Shown here: in pieces, positions 41,501-56,500 of the stretch
Layout: every line of letters starts with the position of its first letter
Position numbering within the stretch: the first letter of the stretch is position 1
Program-made: the position numbers and the translations under genes
From: Paragonimus westermani
Lineage: Eukaryota; Platyhelminthes; Trematoda; Plagiorchiida; Troglotrematidae
Reading direction: 5' to 3'
Length of the DNA stretch: 64,000 nt
NCBI GenBank assembly: GCA_008508345.1
Contig: QNGE01002989.1
Location: forward strand, 1 to 64,000
The notes under the pieces: model-generated
What the model was told of the DNA's origin: nothing
Database searches by the model: none
Seen by the model: only the letters and a program-made list of their open reading frames with translations

Positions 41501-44500
41501 TACTTCACGTTTTCAGTAGCAAATCGATGCCAGCTATCTCTGTCCACTTTTTTCCAACACCAGTGTCAATAAACCAATCAAAATGATGAGCAATTGTTTA
41601 AGAATAATTAACTAAACCATTTCCTCTATAAACCTTAGAGTTAAACGGAACATGAGGAGAAGGGTCAACGAAACTGAGAGCAAGCCGAAGTTAATTAATA
41701 TGTCCGTAAGACAGAACCTCCCAAATAATCCGGGCAGTATAAAGTGTGTTAAAGCATAAAATGATGGTTCAGTTTTCCTTGGCATTTCACACTGCAAACT
41801 CGAATTCTTACATTTCATTTAGCACCCCTCTGGTAAACACTGTGGTCAGTTCAATATCAGAAGAATTGTTCCATCTTCTTCCAGATTACAAGGCAGTAAC
41901 TTTGATAATTACGCGACCTAAACGTTTCGAACTATTACCTATCTAGTGATGAAGCAGATGAATAGCTTCCACATCAGACAGTCAATAACAATGTATTGAG
42001 GCACGTAGGAAATAATGTGTGCAAATATGTCTCATTCAAATTAGAACATGACAAATCACAAGGAACTGAGATCCTGGGTCGACTTATACTTGACTTGCCA
42101 ACCTCGTTCGAACCTGATGGAAGCATTCTGGATGCGATTCGCGACAAAAAAGAGAAGGCTTTCTTGGTGTGTGGAAGCGTCAGCAATTAACTAGTGGAAA
42201 CTATCCCCCTGCTTACCGAAAGACTTGATACTCAGTACTAAACTGTTTTGGTGACTGATGCTCATTGACGTGTGTGTGCATGTTTGTTGTTGTTTTGTTT
42301 TACAGCGTCCACTGAACTTCGCTTTCATGAACATGTAAACTACAATATGTGGTCACTGAAATGCACCGAAATGTACACGAGGGCTATACGGTGCAAAAAC
42401 TGTTTTCGACTCTACTGTACAAATTCGGTACTGGAAAACGTTCATATAATAAGCATCTGTCCAATCAGTTAAACATCTGTCAGGCAAAGGACATCACAAT
42501 GATAAATTCCAGGAAGCACAGCGACTGTTCGAATGTGAAAGAATCAAGTCACTTTATAGTGATGCATCAAAACGTATCTCAGGTAAAAACTTACCAACGT
42601 TTCGATCGCCGATTGCGCCAGGCTGACGGCGTGAACAAAGGTGCGATGTGTGTGAATCACACCTTTTGGGAGGCCTGTGGTTCATTAAAGAGTTGGAGGT
42701 GATGACTGAACTTCAATCACATTAGGTTGCATAAAGGTATCAATATTATCCGATCGTTTTCAAAAGTTACCGGTCTAAAGTCAACCAAATTAACCCACTC
42801 CGTTTGAACTGGCATTTAATGAATGAACATTTGATGGGAACTGTATCGTTGAAGTAAACTAAGCAGCCCCTTTTAAACAAGAGCAGCAGATTCAATTTAC
42901 GCTTTTGCGAGAGGTTTTCAGTGACGCACATGCAGTGCCAGTGAATTATTCATTCGTGAACAATGTTCGTCGGAGACGTTTGGGTTGCTGTTGGGATGCA
43001 GAGTAACGAAAGTTTCCAAAAACAAAACTTGAGTCAACCTCGTCACAGAACAGGCTAGTTGAATGTGTGGTTGATAGTGAAAAAGTCAAACATATAAAAG
43101 AAAGTCCTCTTGATTAAATATTTGTGATTATGATTCTCGCTTATAGCGACCTATCAAAGGTCCATAATGAAATCAAAATCCGTCAAAACACACCAATTTT
43201 GTAATAACTCAGTTGAGAAAGCACAGCGAAATTGTCTAAAGGTAACCTGTCTAGCAATCATGTTCCACCAACCACTAAACAGAATTCCCGTTCCCTGTGA
43301 TATAAACATCAATGCCGTCTGTGAAAAAATCCACTTGTGTGATCATTTTGTGATGTGCACTTCTGTCACAATCCAGTGAATGTAAATAAGTACACTCTAT
43401 CTGAATCGGAAATGCGTAGTAGTAGTCATTTAATTCATAAGTTACTGACGACAGCGCTGGCAACACACTGTCACACTGACCTTGTCGAAGAATGCTCATT
43501 CATGTGTGCATCATAAGTGGCCTGTCCCTATCACTTGTGTCTTAACTTGCAAACTCCCATCCCGTGTAATTTCTAAGGCGTAAGTTTAAGAGGCATATGG
43601 GTGGGGACCCTGATGCCAATGCTCGTCTAGGTCAACTAGCCAATTAATATGCTAATGTGGCGCTTATATCTCTTAAAACAAAAATCAAATCAAACCAGTG
43701 GTGATCAACAGAAAAACAAGTAAGTATTGGGAGTTTCTATCAACAGGAAGTAGAATGCTTGACATTATCTTTGGATGAGACTTCAATGCAACGGTTAATG
43801 ATGCCAGTGTCTACAAAGAATTGTGGTGGAAATGCCGGAAAGCGTGAAACACTGATGGATCCTAACTCTCTGGCGTCCATTAATACAAATCCTTATGGGG
43901 CTATGTCTGTGTTTCGTTGCAACAATGACAAACGCTTTTTTTCAAAATCAGGTTTCACGAAACTACTTCCAGAGTGAGTTTGAGGAAAATCGTCTGACCA
44001 CAGACATTCGGCCAACTGCTGTACAGCCTCCTGTCGAAAGCTAAAGTTTTCACTATCTTCCTGGTTAGAAATATATCCACAACAGTTATTGTTACTTATG
44101 AAATTTCATCCTACGAACCCCAGTGTAATCGTCGGGTGTAACGCTGTTTCATTTCTGTCCACGTCACTGTCCATTTCTTAAACTCTGGTTCGCTGTAATT
44201 GTATTTCGAGTTAATCAATACCAGGTGCAAGTAATAGGCTGCGTATTAATTATCTGCATACACCGGACAGCCCGGCCACCCTCACGTTATTTCGTGTTGT
44301 CAGGTCAAAGCGTCGGACGAGACCCCGTCATGCCTTGTTTTGTCTTACGTCGAATTATCCGTTCTCGCCTACAGAGAAGATGAACTCACACTACCTTATT
44401 CAAGTTAACCTAAGCAACAGTTGAGCTAAATACGGTTGACGTGTTGATAATGAACTGTCCCCGCGGGGTAGCAACTACCTCAAAGCCACGTATGCCATAT

Positions 44501-47500
44501 GCAAGGTTAGTCCCATTACCGATAGTGAGGTCTGCTCGAACTGAGGCAGAGCACCTGGGATGTGTATACGATGTGGACGTGTTAGGTAGAACTAACCAAA
44601 CGTAAATGATGTTGATAGAAAGAACAGACGTTTGCTTGAATGGAAACTGAAATTCAGCAAAGTATGATGCCCCATAAGGAGAAAAATACAGGTCCTGTGT
44701 GCATACAGAAAAAATAGTACACCAGTTGGATGTGATAACTTGAATGATTGGGTATATCTTCCGGTCAAACGCAGCTATTTGAGACAGATGGGAAGAATAT
44801 TCACTGTTGCGCACAAGCAACTACGATGGAGATGGCATTGTTGCTTTCTCTAAATGTTGATGTATTTACTTCCACGTAAAGAGGAACTCTGTGGTTAACT
44901 AGGTTTTATGTTACTTTATAAGGTAGCCGATCACAGTGTCAGAAAATCATTAGCTTATTACCGGTGCTTCCACTTGTGTAACAAACGAGAAAAGTATCAT
45001 CCATTTTCGGATTCTGTAAGAAAATGTAGAGAATATCGTTGAACATGTTAGGAAACAATATTGACATCAACAAGCAGAAACAAGCTACTGCAGTCAGTTT
45101 CAACATACTTCAAAGGATGTTTTGGAACACGTTATCCACATACAAAATGCAACATGAAAACTGTTGCAGCGAACATACGACAGAGTACTTAGTTAACACA
45201 TCCCGAACTATTCCACCGCACTATAAAATCAAACGTTTATCTTCTCATCCAGTAGGGGTGACTTCACTGCAATTTCCAGTTGGCTACTTTCAAAGTATAC
45301 AGCAAAGAGAGCTGCAGAACGTTGTGAGACATTGCCCCCCTCTTTTGGTAACACTTCAAGCGGCTAAACAAACGGTTCCATATTGTGAAATCAAACTTTA
45401 TCAACAACACTACACCATCATGTTGTACCTCATGTATTTGTAAAGGAAATGCAGAGCTTATATCAGCCACCTCGTAGTTTATATTCAATGAAAGGATGCC
45501 TCTAGGGAAACCCTAACTTTGTGATTTCTATCCTACGACTTGGTACATCAAAGTGATCATTCCTGTGACTTACGAAGACTCTCGGGCCGTTAAGCAATAC
45601 ATCAAGTCAAGTGACTCACCAAGAAACGGAAACGCAAAAATCGGTTAAGTGAAACGATCTGATGGACTTGTTTGATTAAACCGGCCAACATGAGGCTCGG
45701 TGAGTTAGGTAGTTTGTTGGGCACAAGAATAAGACTTAGAGAGTTACTATTACTAGTGCTGCGGCAAAAATAGGTGTACCTTTCGGGTATATGCATTTTA
45801 ATATGAGTATGCTAAAGCCATATACGCTAATTCAATTTAGGAGTTGAACACCTCCTATCAGCGTGCAATATGGACTTTCCGAACACAGTCACTTCGGGGC
45901 TTCAGTTCTTTCTTCTTTCTATAAAGCGACTGTCATTATGTAACGTTTTAAAGAATTCGCATTATTCGCCCATTTACTGCGATGAGGTATTAGACTGCCA
46001 TCACACTGTGTAACGCAAAACCTGTGAATGATCGGATGCCATCATTCGAAACGTCAAAACGATCAGACAGTGTACTTTGTGAAAATAGCACCAAGTTGAA
46101 TGAGCAGGACTCCAGCGGTTTGTGCACACAAACGCACGAACGTTGACGACCTAAAACGTTCACTAATCTAAATGGATGATATTTAAGAAAAATCACGTGA
46201 CACACAGATGACCCCTGACAGGCACATGCTATCGCATCAGCCATGTGATCCATGCAACATGACACACGCTGGATAGCTAGGATTAGACCGCTAACAGTCA
46301 GAGCACAAGTGAACAGCTTAATGCAACCCGAATGTGTCTGACATGGTACATGTGCTGAATAACGAGTGGACTTACTTTGACAGGCAATGGGTTCTTCTGT
46401 CCGATGGTCTGAAAACAAAAAACGTTAACAGTAAATAAGAATATACTTGATATCGCATAAATGGATGAGAGTGATGTAGAAGGTAACTGATATGCAAACA
46501 CTAAACAGCTAGTTTATTTCGTTAAATCAAACGACTTGTATACATGTGAAGTTTAAAGGTTATTATAACCTGTGTATTTCTATGACTTCAGTGAGCGCCT
46601 AAAACTAACTCAGACACCCTGCAGGATAGGCAATAAGCGTGAATTAGTTGCGGCATGCGTTCATTAGGATGGCTAGAGTGGGATGAAAATGAGCAGCTTT
46701 GTGTATAGAAACTCACCAATCACTGCGACCCTTTGATATGCAGTGTCGATGGTCGGAAACCGTTGACCTGGTAAACGACTAATGTTGAGTGAACTACAAA
46801 GACTTCAGGTTAATTCCTCATTTAATGAAATTGTCACTTTTCAAGGGATCCGAAAAACCCAAGAAGAATTGCTCCGTTCTCATTTACCATTTTCCAATAA
46901 TCACAGATCGCCATTTTTTGGGTCCCAGCGTTCATTATACTATGTACAACACACGGTTACTTCGTCATGGGCATCATGGGTTGCATAGTCTAAAGATCTA
47001 ACCATGGCTGAAGACAGCTATTTTCAGTCGGTCTGTTGCAGTCTTAATGCTATGGCAACTTTCGTAGTTACTGAGGACGTGACAACACTGGTGTTCCCGT
47101 TCTACAACTACTCTTCAGTACAGTGAAAAGACGTTTGAATATCAGGGATATAATAATCAATCAATTCACTTCCAAACTGAATTTGCATTGGCGCAGTGTT
47201 AAGGCTAGCTGCTGGGTTCCTTCTTTGGCGTAGCCGTTTGTCGAATCAGGTAAGTTAGATAGAAGAATGAATAGCTCGTGTTGAGGGGGAAAGGTAGATG
47301 AAACAGTTGCCAGCGTGTCCGAGGCTCTGTAAATGTATGCTTAAAAGCTGGCATGACATTAGGGTGGTATTTGGCACATATAGCGATTACCTTTACACCA
47401 TAGTTATTGTTTTTACCTCTGAGTGCAAGTCAATGTCTACTGTAGGATGGTAACCTCGGGCTATATCAGATGAGGTTGAACAAACCGTTTAAAACGAGCC

Positions 47501-50500
47501 GCGGGATCCATCTCATTTCCTTTATCGGCTTACTGACAAAATATCCATCTGGGCGTAAATAACTATGACTAGTTAAGTTGTTAAGTGAGAGAACAAAGGT
47601 AGTTGATAGACTCGATATCACGACGAACACATTAAAATTCACATAAAACTGTATCCGGAACAACTATGAGTGCAACTAGGAAATATGATTGAGCTTGTTT
47701 GACCAACACATTTTTTTTGCACATAAAATATGATGTCGACGACTAGCAGACATGGATTTCTACCTCGATGTTTTTAAGTATACACTTGAGTTTGTTCCCA
47801 TAAATTAAGGGTTTCAATACACATACAAACCGCGCACCAGAAAACTGCTTCCTCCCTTTCTACGCTGAGTGAGTTGGTTAACAATTGGCGAAGATTTTCA
47901 AGACATGCACATTTTGAATGATAAAGCCAGTCTGTCATTACAGTACACAGCAAGTTGTTTCGTTTGAGCCATAAATCGAGTTTCAGATGAAAAGCTAGAG
48001 TATTGAGCAAAGAAGCTTCTGAAAATATCATGAGTACTTTTGAGAAAACGGTTATCCCTGAACGTAAACAAAAGTGATTTTTTCTTAAGTACCTATCTCT
48101 TTCGTAAACTCAGTTAAAAAGATCACCACCAATTCAAGTGCTGAAGAGAAAACGGTGAACCGGATTAATGGCTTGTTTTCACATCGTCAATCGTAACTTA
48201 TTAGTAACCAGTCGTAACACAACCAACTGTTATGCCTTTTCCATTCCCTTCTTTAGACCAATGAGTGTGCTGTTTACGTGCTTCTCGGGTATTTATTTTA
48301 ATACAATGAGCTATCAGTCGTTTGGTATTTGTAAAATGTTAACAGTTGAGTTATACTCCACAAAAGATTATCATAAACTCTTACCGGATTCAAACGAACT
48401 GAGCGCGTCAGTAAGAGTAGAATTTCAAAAGCTTGTGCCTTAAAACGTGTGTAAACCACTCTGTGCCAGTAAATTCCATTGCTTGTCAACTCTGACTGAG
48501 ATTGTTCTTCCAGTCCCCTCTACGCAAGTAGAACCACTTGGTCCCACTAACCATTCCACATACATAATTATGTGCAACGTCTGATGCAAAACATTGTCTC
48601 TTGCTCGATATGATGTGGCGTGACGATAAAAAAATATTGTCCGAGCAAATCAGCATTTTAGAGCCTTTAGTAAGCATTTAGTTCAAAACCTGTTACTAAA
48701 CTGAGGGCTGAAAATGAAATTTAACTGATTTCCCATTCCTTCAAATGTTTAGAAGTTCAAACTTTCATGTACTGGCATGATCGAATTCTCGCCGTTTTTC
48801 TTACTGTGCTTGAAGTTTTGGGAATCATCTAACAAGAACTCCTGACGTTCTGTTAATCTGCTAGTTAGCTTGCTCGATGACTGATCTCGGTCTTCACTTC
48901 GCAGTGTCAGATGTTTAACACAACACGTAAAACACAGTTAGGGACATTCAGATACACCGTTTAGCCGTTTCTTTCCAAAAGATGCTTCATTCCTGGGTTT
49001 TTCTCAAGTGGATGCAATTGCAGTGCATACTCCCTTCCTCTCAGAGTGTCTACACTATGACCCATGTGCATATGTAAGAGCCGCGTTGACTGGCCCAGTT
49101 GTGTTACGTTAGACCCAGTTGAATGCCATGTACAAGCGGTGTCTGGCTGTGGACAATACTCTGTCCAGGTACCTCGCCTACTGATGATATTCTTTCCAGT
49201 TAACCCATGTGGCATGAATGCGTTGTTTAAGCGGACAGCCGATACAACCTGCTACCTCTATGGGTTACAATTCTTGTAACTGTGCACAAAAATGGATAAC
49301 ACCACTGCAATTATCTGGACTTTTACTCTGTTTTGTTGTGTGTTTCGTATACAGAATCCATACCTCACTGTGTTCGTCCGTGCTACACCGTGCTGTCATC
49401 GGTAGGAAGCGGAAATTCTCACAAATTGATGTTGTGCCGCAATCAGTATTGAAAACGCACAGTCCTGACATGAACATTATTCGCTGAAGTAACCGTACAT
49501 AACATACATAAAATGGATTGGAAGTAACTAACTATGCTTGAGAAGTGCAAACGTTAAGTGAGTTTTTCTATCCTTAAAAGGACCATCCCGTCAGTCGGGC
49601 GTTTGATATAGGCCCAACCAGGTGGCGTTCTAAAATAGGCACCACCCTTTTGGATTATAGCGACGATTATCACAATCGGACGAGCAGTAGGCAGAACACA
49701 AATGTTATTCTACAACCAAAATTGTTAGATTGAAAATGAATAATAAACTTCCACAGACACATTCAGGGCGTAGACAGACGAGTTGGGAGTATTCGTTCAG
49801 TAACTGAGATGCATACGTTCAGTTCTTCACTAAGTGATTGTAAATAAACAAATTTTGTGATGTTGTTTCACACGGAGCGAGGCAAGGGGTGAGTACGAAT
49901 ACGTCTGTTTACCACTGACGGTGATTAGGAGTTATATTTTTTGAGTGAACTGTTTGAACACAATAACATTCATGTGTTTTGTCCACAAGGGCTGGATGGA
50001 CATTCAGCATTGCTTGAAACCGTTGCCTACACAACATTCACAGTGTCCTTCTCTTCAAAATCTGAGGGATGATACCACAACCACGCCCATGTTAAACTCA
50101 GTGTAATGTATTTGCTGTTAACCTGAGCCCTCTTATACTAGATATTGTGCTCGGTTTTAGTGCTTGGTGTAGTGACTGAAGGAAGTAGGAAATAGCACTA
50201 GCAGTTTGTCCAATGACATTTACATACTGCAGACTATTCTTCAGTGTTAACACAGTTGTAGCAGCCTCTTTGCTGGTTTGCGCGTGGGAACATCCGTTTA
50301 TTTTCCAGATTCTCGAGTGCTTATGCCACGGGGAAATCTGTGGTTGTCAGAACAGAATCCCCAACAGCACTTCTGTACCTGTGCTCAAAGGTAAGTGAAC
50401 GAATGTTTTCTTTCGTTTGTTTGTACCGCGTCTGCCGTAATTTTCACTCAAAGTGTTTTCTATCCGGAAAGCGTTCAGAGTGTTTTTATAATAACAACAT

Positions 50501-53500
50501 TAAACGTTTTCACTCGTTAGCTAAGGATATCTAAAATGCTAGGCGGGTTCTCTTGGAGGTCATTCCCGGTCATTTTATAAACATACAGAACAGTGGGATT
50601 AATTGGATTGTCATACAAAGTTGCACCCGCAAGTAGGAATGAGCTGAGAAAGATAAGAAAAAAAGATGCTTATTAAATGAAGAAATTTTTAGCGGGTGCC
50701 GAAACGATTAAGGTTAGTTGAATCATCAATTTTTTAACAATGTGCAGGCGACATTGCTTGGTTTGTAGTGTTCTTCTCAAGGAGCACATACAAAATTACA
50801 ACAGTACCATATAATTATTATGAGGGAACACGCACAGTAGCTACGTAATAATTAAGTGGCTGAGCACATAGAAGACCCCAAAAAACAATTTGTTAATTTT
50901 GTTACAGCTACTGTTTCCCGCTGTGGTTCATCCCAACAGATGTCCAAAATGCAGCAGGTTAGTAGATAAGTATGAAAGTACTTATAATTAAATTAACCAT
51001 AGGAACTGAAAACTCAGAAGGAAACAGAGGTTTTCATCTGCAAAACAATCTGGCTTTTATCTTGCAAATGATTCATTATCATCTATCTTCAAGTCGTTCA
51101 CGTAACAGCCAGATATGTGGTTATGGTTTTTCTTATTGATTCAAAACAAATCCCAAACATGCCGTGTGTTTGTGTGAAATTTTTAGCATTAAGTACACGA
51201 AAGTTACCAAATATAGCAACTAGAAGAGACTTTTTGAAATATTACGGTCAATGTGTTGAATGGCGGACGAGTTGACTGGATCGATAAGTGCAATCAACAG
51301 AAGCAGTAATCACTTGGCGATAAACTCCAAACGTCTACAACATCGTCAAATTTGAAAAATCGGTTGGAGGAAGAGAACAGATGAAGTTAAAAGATCAAAG
51401 AGTGAGGATTGCACGTCCAAGTATATGCGAGTTATTGTCCTGAGTAGAAATTGATTACTTCAAGTGCGTAAGCTGCCAATATTGTGCTTTCTGTTAAGAG
51501 ATGGAGCATTTTAGGAAGGTAAACAGACATATACCATTTGGAGAATAATCTACAATATGGATTACTCAGTCAAACTAAAAACACACGAAGTGACTACACG
51601 ATATCGGTTGAGTTGATAAGCCAGATCCCTGTTTGTGATGGCTAACAAAATTTTTGACATATAGATAGTTGTGAGTGAATCGAAGCCTAGTCTTTTCGTT
51701 GCTTACGTAAAGATGCATTTTGCAATGAATTCCATTTTTGAGTCTTCCTAACCAGTTACTTTTGCTGCCATTAGAGAGGTTGAAGTTTTACAAAGTCTAC
51801 CACTCAAATCATGCTCAGTTGCTTTCATGAAGACAGTAACTTCAGTTTAACGGAGAAGTCGTAATCATGGGTTATCGACTACAAAGAGTGGAGTGATTCT
51901 GTTCGTTCTCCTTTCGAAGTGATCGGGCAAGCTGAACATTATTCACATGAGTTTGTGGTAGAGCGTTCGGATGTGAGTATTTGGTCATACCTATTGTGAG
52001 GTTGCTGACTTTATAGTTAGCACGTTAGTCTCACGAACACGAGGGTCAGGATGCAAACTCCGATTCGAACGAGAGTATGCACTACTGATGAGCTGTAACA
52101 AGAGCAAAACCCGAGTCTAATGTTTCCTTTAGAAGTGAGCTAGACGAACCATTTAGCTGAATGCAAAAGCTATGATCAAGTGTGAGTGGTGTCCAGATTT
52201 GGAATAACTCGTGGAAATAACCTGTTGTTTCGTGTCCACAATTGTCCACATGGCTGCATGGCAATAAAGCGTGTGTATGTGAGACTGCTGTATTTTTTTA
52301 ATTGTTGGTGATAAGTCGACTAGAAAGTAACTGTTCTATAATCCACTACAAAGCAAACATATAATCTCAGACTTAATTCAGGTCCACGAGTCAGAAGGTT
52401 AGCCGCTAGTTAACAAATTTTGGTTGACGTGTTGTTTGTGTCTGATTGTACTGCAAGAGAGCCTCAATACGGTATCATTTTTCTCAGGTGCGCACTTGTT
52501 CCCAACAACAGTCCGGAACGAAACAAGTATCACGAAATTATTGGCATAAAGACAAACTATGAACTCATAGGGGACAAGCATAGGCCGTATGTGACTTACC
52601 ACCAGTTGGTCAAACGTGACCAGTTCAACCGAACCCTTTGTGGACTCCTTCAACGATTCCCATTCCGAATCATCCTTGTTTACAATAATGATGTGAGTGA
52701 GTTGATCTTGCGTCAGGGTTAACAGTTTGCGTGTCTGTGCCACCGTATCACAAAGTACAATACGTAGGCCGGCTGAATTCCAAAAATAAGGTGCAACGTT
52801 TTAAATCTAAACACCAAGTTTTGATTTCGACGTGCACGTGGGATCACACAAGAAATGAGGCAAAAAACAACAAGTTTTGCATACACGGGTTAGCTTACAA
52901 GGCTGAACGCAAAAGAGATTGTGTTACTAATGAGTAGTGTGGTAGATTTGTGGTTTTAGATGAGACAGTGAATAGTCAAGGATTCGGCCGGATTCGAACT
53001 AGCGACAGATACAGCATGCCTCAACGCGGCAAGCGCTCTACCAGCTGAGCTACGAGGCCATACCAGGATCTTGGAAATTTCAAAACTGTAATGCGTTACC
53101 CACCCGTGTCTTATGGAATCCATTGAAATTTTCGAGCTCCTGATATGGCTTCGTAGTTCAGCAGGAGTTCAGGCATGCTGTATATGCCACTAGTTCGAAT
53201 CCGGTCGAAAACCTGACTTCTCACAGTCAGGTCTCGTACAACAGAAATCATCCGGAATCCCAGCAACAGTTTATTCTTGATATCCGGCTTAACACTCAAT
53301 GGGTAGCATATGCATACGTAGATTGTAGAGGTCATTCTTCCTCTCAACACTACACATGCTCCAAACCGTAAAATATTCTAATGGCTTGCACGCGTGACAC
53401 TGAATCTGTACAGTATGCCTGGTAGACACTGGGTTGTTCCAGAAATTATGAAACAGAACTTCCCTAACAAGACTTGTACTCCCTTAGTTACCTTACTTAA

Positions 53501-56500
53501 CTTTTTTATACAGTTGAGACAGGTGGTCAACAGTGGTGCAAGGCCATTTGTTGAAAATTGGCCCACCAACATAAAGATACCTAATTGCATTTGAATAAGA
53601 AAAGTCTGATTGGCAGTATTCATAAGAAAACCTGTTTTTGGCAGCAGAGTCTCTAGAACTCATGCAAGTTGAATGAGCAAAAATGACGAATGGAAAAACA
53701 CGTGAGTAATTGAAGGAATTATTTAAAAACACCGGAGAATGACACTAATCCGCGTCTCCTTTTGCTCCCTGGGTAAAAAGAAATTATTTGGCGGGTATGA
53801 CGCGATGATATGATGCACGAATATTTTTCAGAAATGCTATTCTGCACCCAAAAACAGAAAAAGTGCCTTTATATCAATGTATAGTGTAAAAGATTGTTCA
53901 CACAATGGTTGACTCATATATAGCACACTGAACGGAATGAATATGCTAAACAGGATATAGAAGGTTGGCCGTCAAGGTTGAATCTGCTTGCAGATACCAG
54001 AAAGCACACGTAGCTTGGATCTTCATACCGCTTCTTTATTGCGCTTACACTATCCAGGACACATTGGTGTAGTAAAGCCATCAGAACGATCTGAGATATC
54101 ATACAAACTGTTTGAGCTGGCGCAGACGTACCAGTGGTGGCTGACACAACGGGAGGTGTAACCGAACAAACTCCTCTCAAGTTCGACTGTGTTGTCTAAA
54201 AGCATTCAGTATATTGTTACACATGAAGCGTACTTCTAATTACGCAACAACAGGTACCGAGAGAGAATCAGGTGTATGAGAAGTCTTTGCACAATCACTT
54301 ACAGTTGGTGTTGGCGGCAAATATTGGAAATACCCCAATTTGTCAGAGGTTTATGAAAGGGATAAACTGTTCTCAAAAACCCAATTCCATTGAATCGACC
54401 TGCCAATCAATCAAAAGTGATTGCAAATGAAACATGCGATTCACGACTTATCCTGGATTTTCCCTTGTATGAACCATCGTTTAACTCACTTTGTTTGAGA
54501 ATATGAACCAATGCTTCCTGTCCAAGCGTGTCATAAAGAGGGACCGCGACCAGTCCGTACGAACCACAAGCAAGTTCTGTTGAAAACCACTGTGGAGCAG
54601 TGAAACAAAATTGATTCACGTTGATATTGCTGACGCGTGGGAATCTAAGTAACAACTGCGTTATCATCCCCAGATTATCAGTCTCACTGGGATATCTTGT
54701 TATAAATAAACAAACGTGTCTCTCGACTACAGATAAGAGAATGTGCATAAGCATGTGAATGATTAGAAATTTGTCTGGATGTTGCTCTGATTGCACTCAA
54801 ATTGAGTTACAATACCGATAAGGGATTTCAAATTGGCAACTCTCAATCACTCAAACATTTTAATAATCTTTTCGTAATAAAAATAATTTGACTTTACCTC
54901 CGCTGAATTGCGACCGTACAACCCGATAAACTGTTGTTCTTCATGCGACGAGTCAAACCACTGACTGATGGCTGATCCGATAGCTTTAACTGTATTACCC
55001 ATCTGAATAGTAAAAAACGGTAATCGCGTTTAAGGGGTTGTATACTGAAATCAGTCCGAAATCAAAAACCACGGATGGCTATGTGAAAGGAAGCAATAAG
55101 CCTGGCCGATCCAAGCGGTAGACATTTACAAATTCCGTATAAGGATCGAAAATATTAAAAGACTTTAAGAGTGAAATTCACAAGTAATCAATATTACAAA
55201 ATTAGCTTACTTTCATGAAGATAACAAAAAATGTAACCAAAAATAACCTGTGTTATCAAGCGCCCTATGACTCCCTAAATACACACACGTGGGTGTTGGG
55301 ACTGTAATGATGAATTAACGGTCAGCCCCACTTTTGTTCTTCCAAGGTGCTTCTTGCCTGTTACTATCACAAAGATGCTAACGTTTACTTACTTTCTCGT
55401 AAGTGTTCCAAGTAGGAGCTGATTCAAAGTTCGGTCGCCTTCCGAAACACGGATTTGATGCTGTATATATACGGAAAAGATCGAACAGATTAAGAGAAGG
55501 ATTTATTAGCTGTGGGTCCCAAGATCTCACACTGCACTTTTAAACGAATCTCATAGATTTACATATCTTTCATTTTCAGGAATGGAATACACAAATTGGT
55601 AACAATTAGGTCGGCCAAATCAGGGCAACTTCGTGTCTCTATTAAATCACACGGCTCATGATAGCTAATCAGACATGCCGCATTAGAGTCAGAAACAGCA
55701 ACGTGAACTCTTTCATGAGGTCACTGAATTCAAACGTACATTAGCAATACGCCACAAATTCATACTCCACAATTCAACCTGCCTGTTAATTTAAACATAA
55801 CCTTTATCGTTGTGCCATATAACCTCCATCAGAGCTCCGGTTTGCACGGCTTATGTACGGTCTTTTCATAATAACGAAAGGCTACATTAGGTTGAGTTAA
55901 TGGTAATCATCCATACCACTATTCTGGCTTATTTTCGAAGATTCCTACCAACCAACCCGTCAGAGCTGAACACCCCTCCACTAGCCAATTGCCTTAAACG
56001 TCATTTGGAAACATACTTTTGCGGCCCTTGGAAGATTGTTCCCTAATACAGATATTTCGTAGTGTTGTGTCCGCAAGAGACGCTTGACCAGCGAGTTGGT
56101 TCATTGCGAAAACTTCCGTACAGGTCATGTCAAAAACTAAACCAAAAACGCGTACACTCATTTGCACGACAGACATGCACTCACATACATTGGGTGACAG
56201 TACGTTGTCGTTCTCCCTGGTGAAAGTTCTCACACAGCATGTACACACTGTTCCGATAGTCTCTTCTTGTCCGTCGTGTTCGGAGCTTGTCCTTTTGTTC
56301 CTGAATATCGCCTGTGGGTAATACACTACTTGTGAGTAGTATACTACTCACAACGAAACTGCCTGTTATACAACACTCCTCCCCCTTCTGAGGTTCCTTG
56401 GTTCCTTCGCATTTGTCGACGAATCCTCTCCGATCGACGCGGTGTTTCCTCCCGGATTATTGATCTTCTGGTTCGTCGCGCTGGCATCTCATGCCACGTT

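Noticed and set aside
41996..42190. Plus-strand ORF with a protein-like stretch (FEPDGS)
   Set aside because: No family recognised. A similar hexapeptide at 22.8 kb differs at the DNA level, so the match is chance.
42349..42702. 117-codon plus-strand ORF
   Set aside because: It overlaps ACSL exon 9 in antisense and has no recognisable domain.
44410..44820. 136-codon minus-strand ORF in intron 8
   Set aside because: No family resemblance, no splice sites that would join ACSL in phase, and its place in the protein is already filled by exons 8 and 9.
52983..53062. A functional tRNA gene (good A box, B box and D arm)
   Set aside because: The acceptor stem does not pair and the head is part of a repeat family with other copies in the window.
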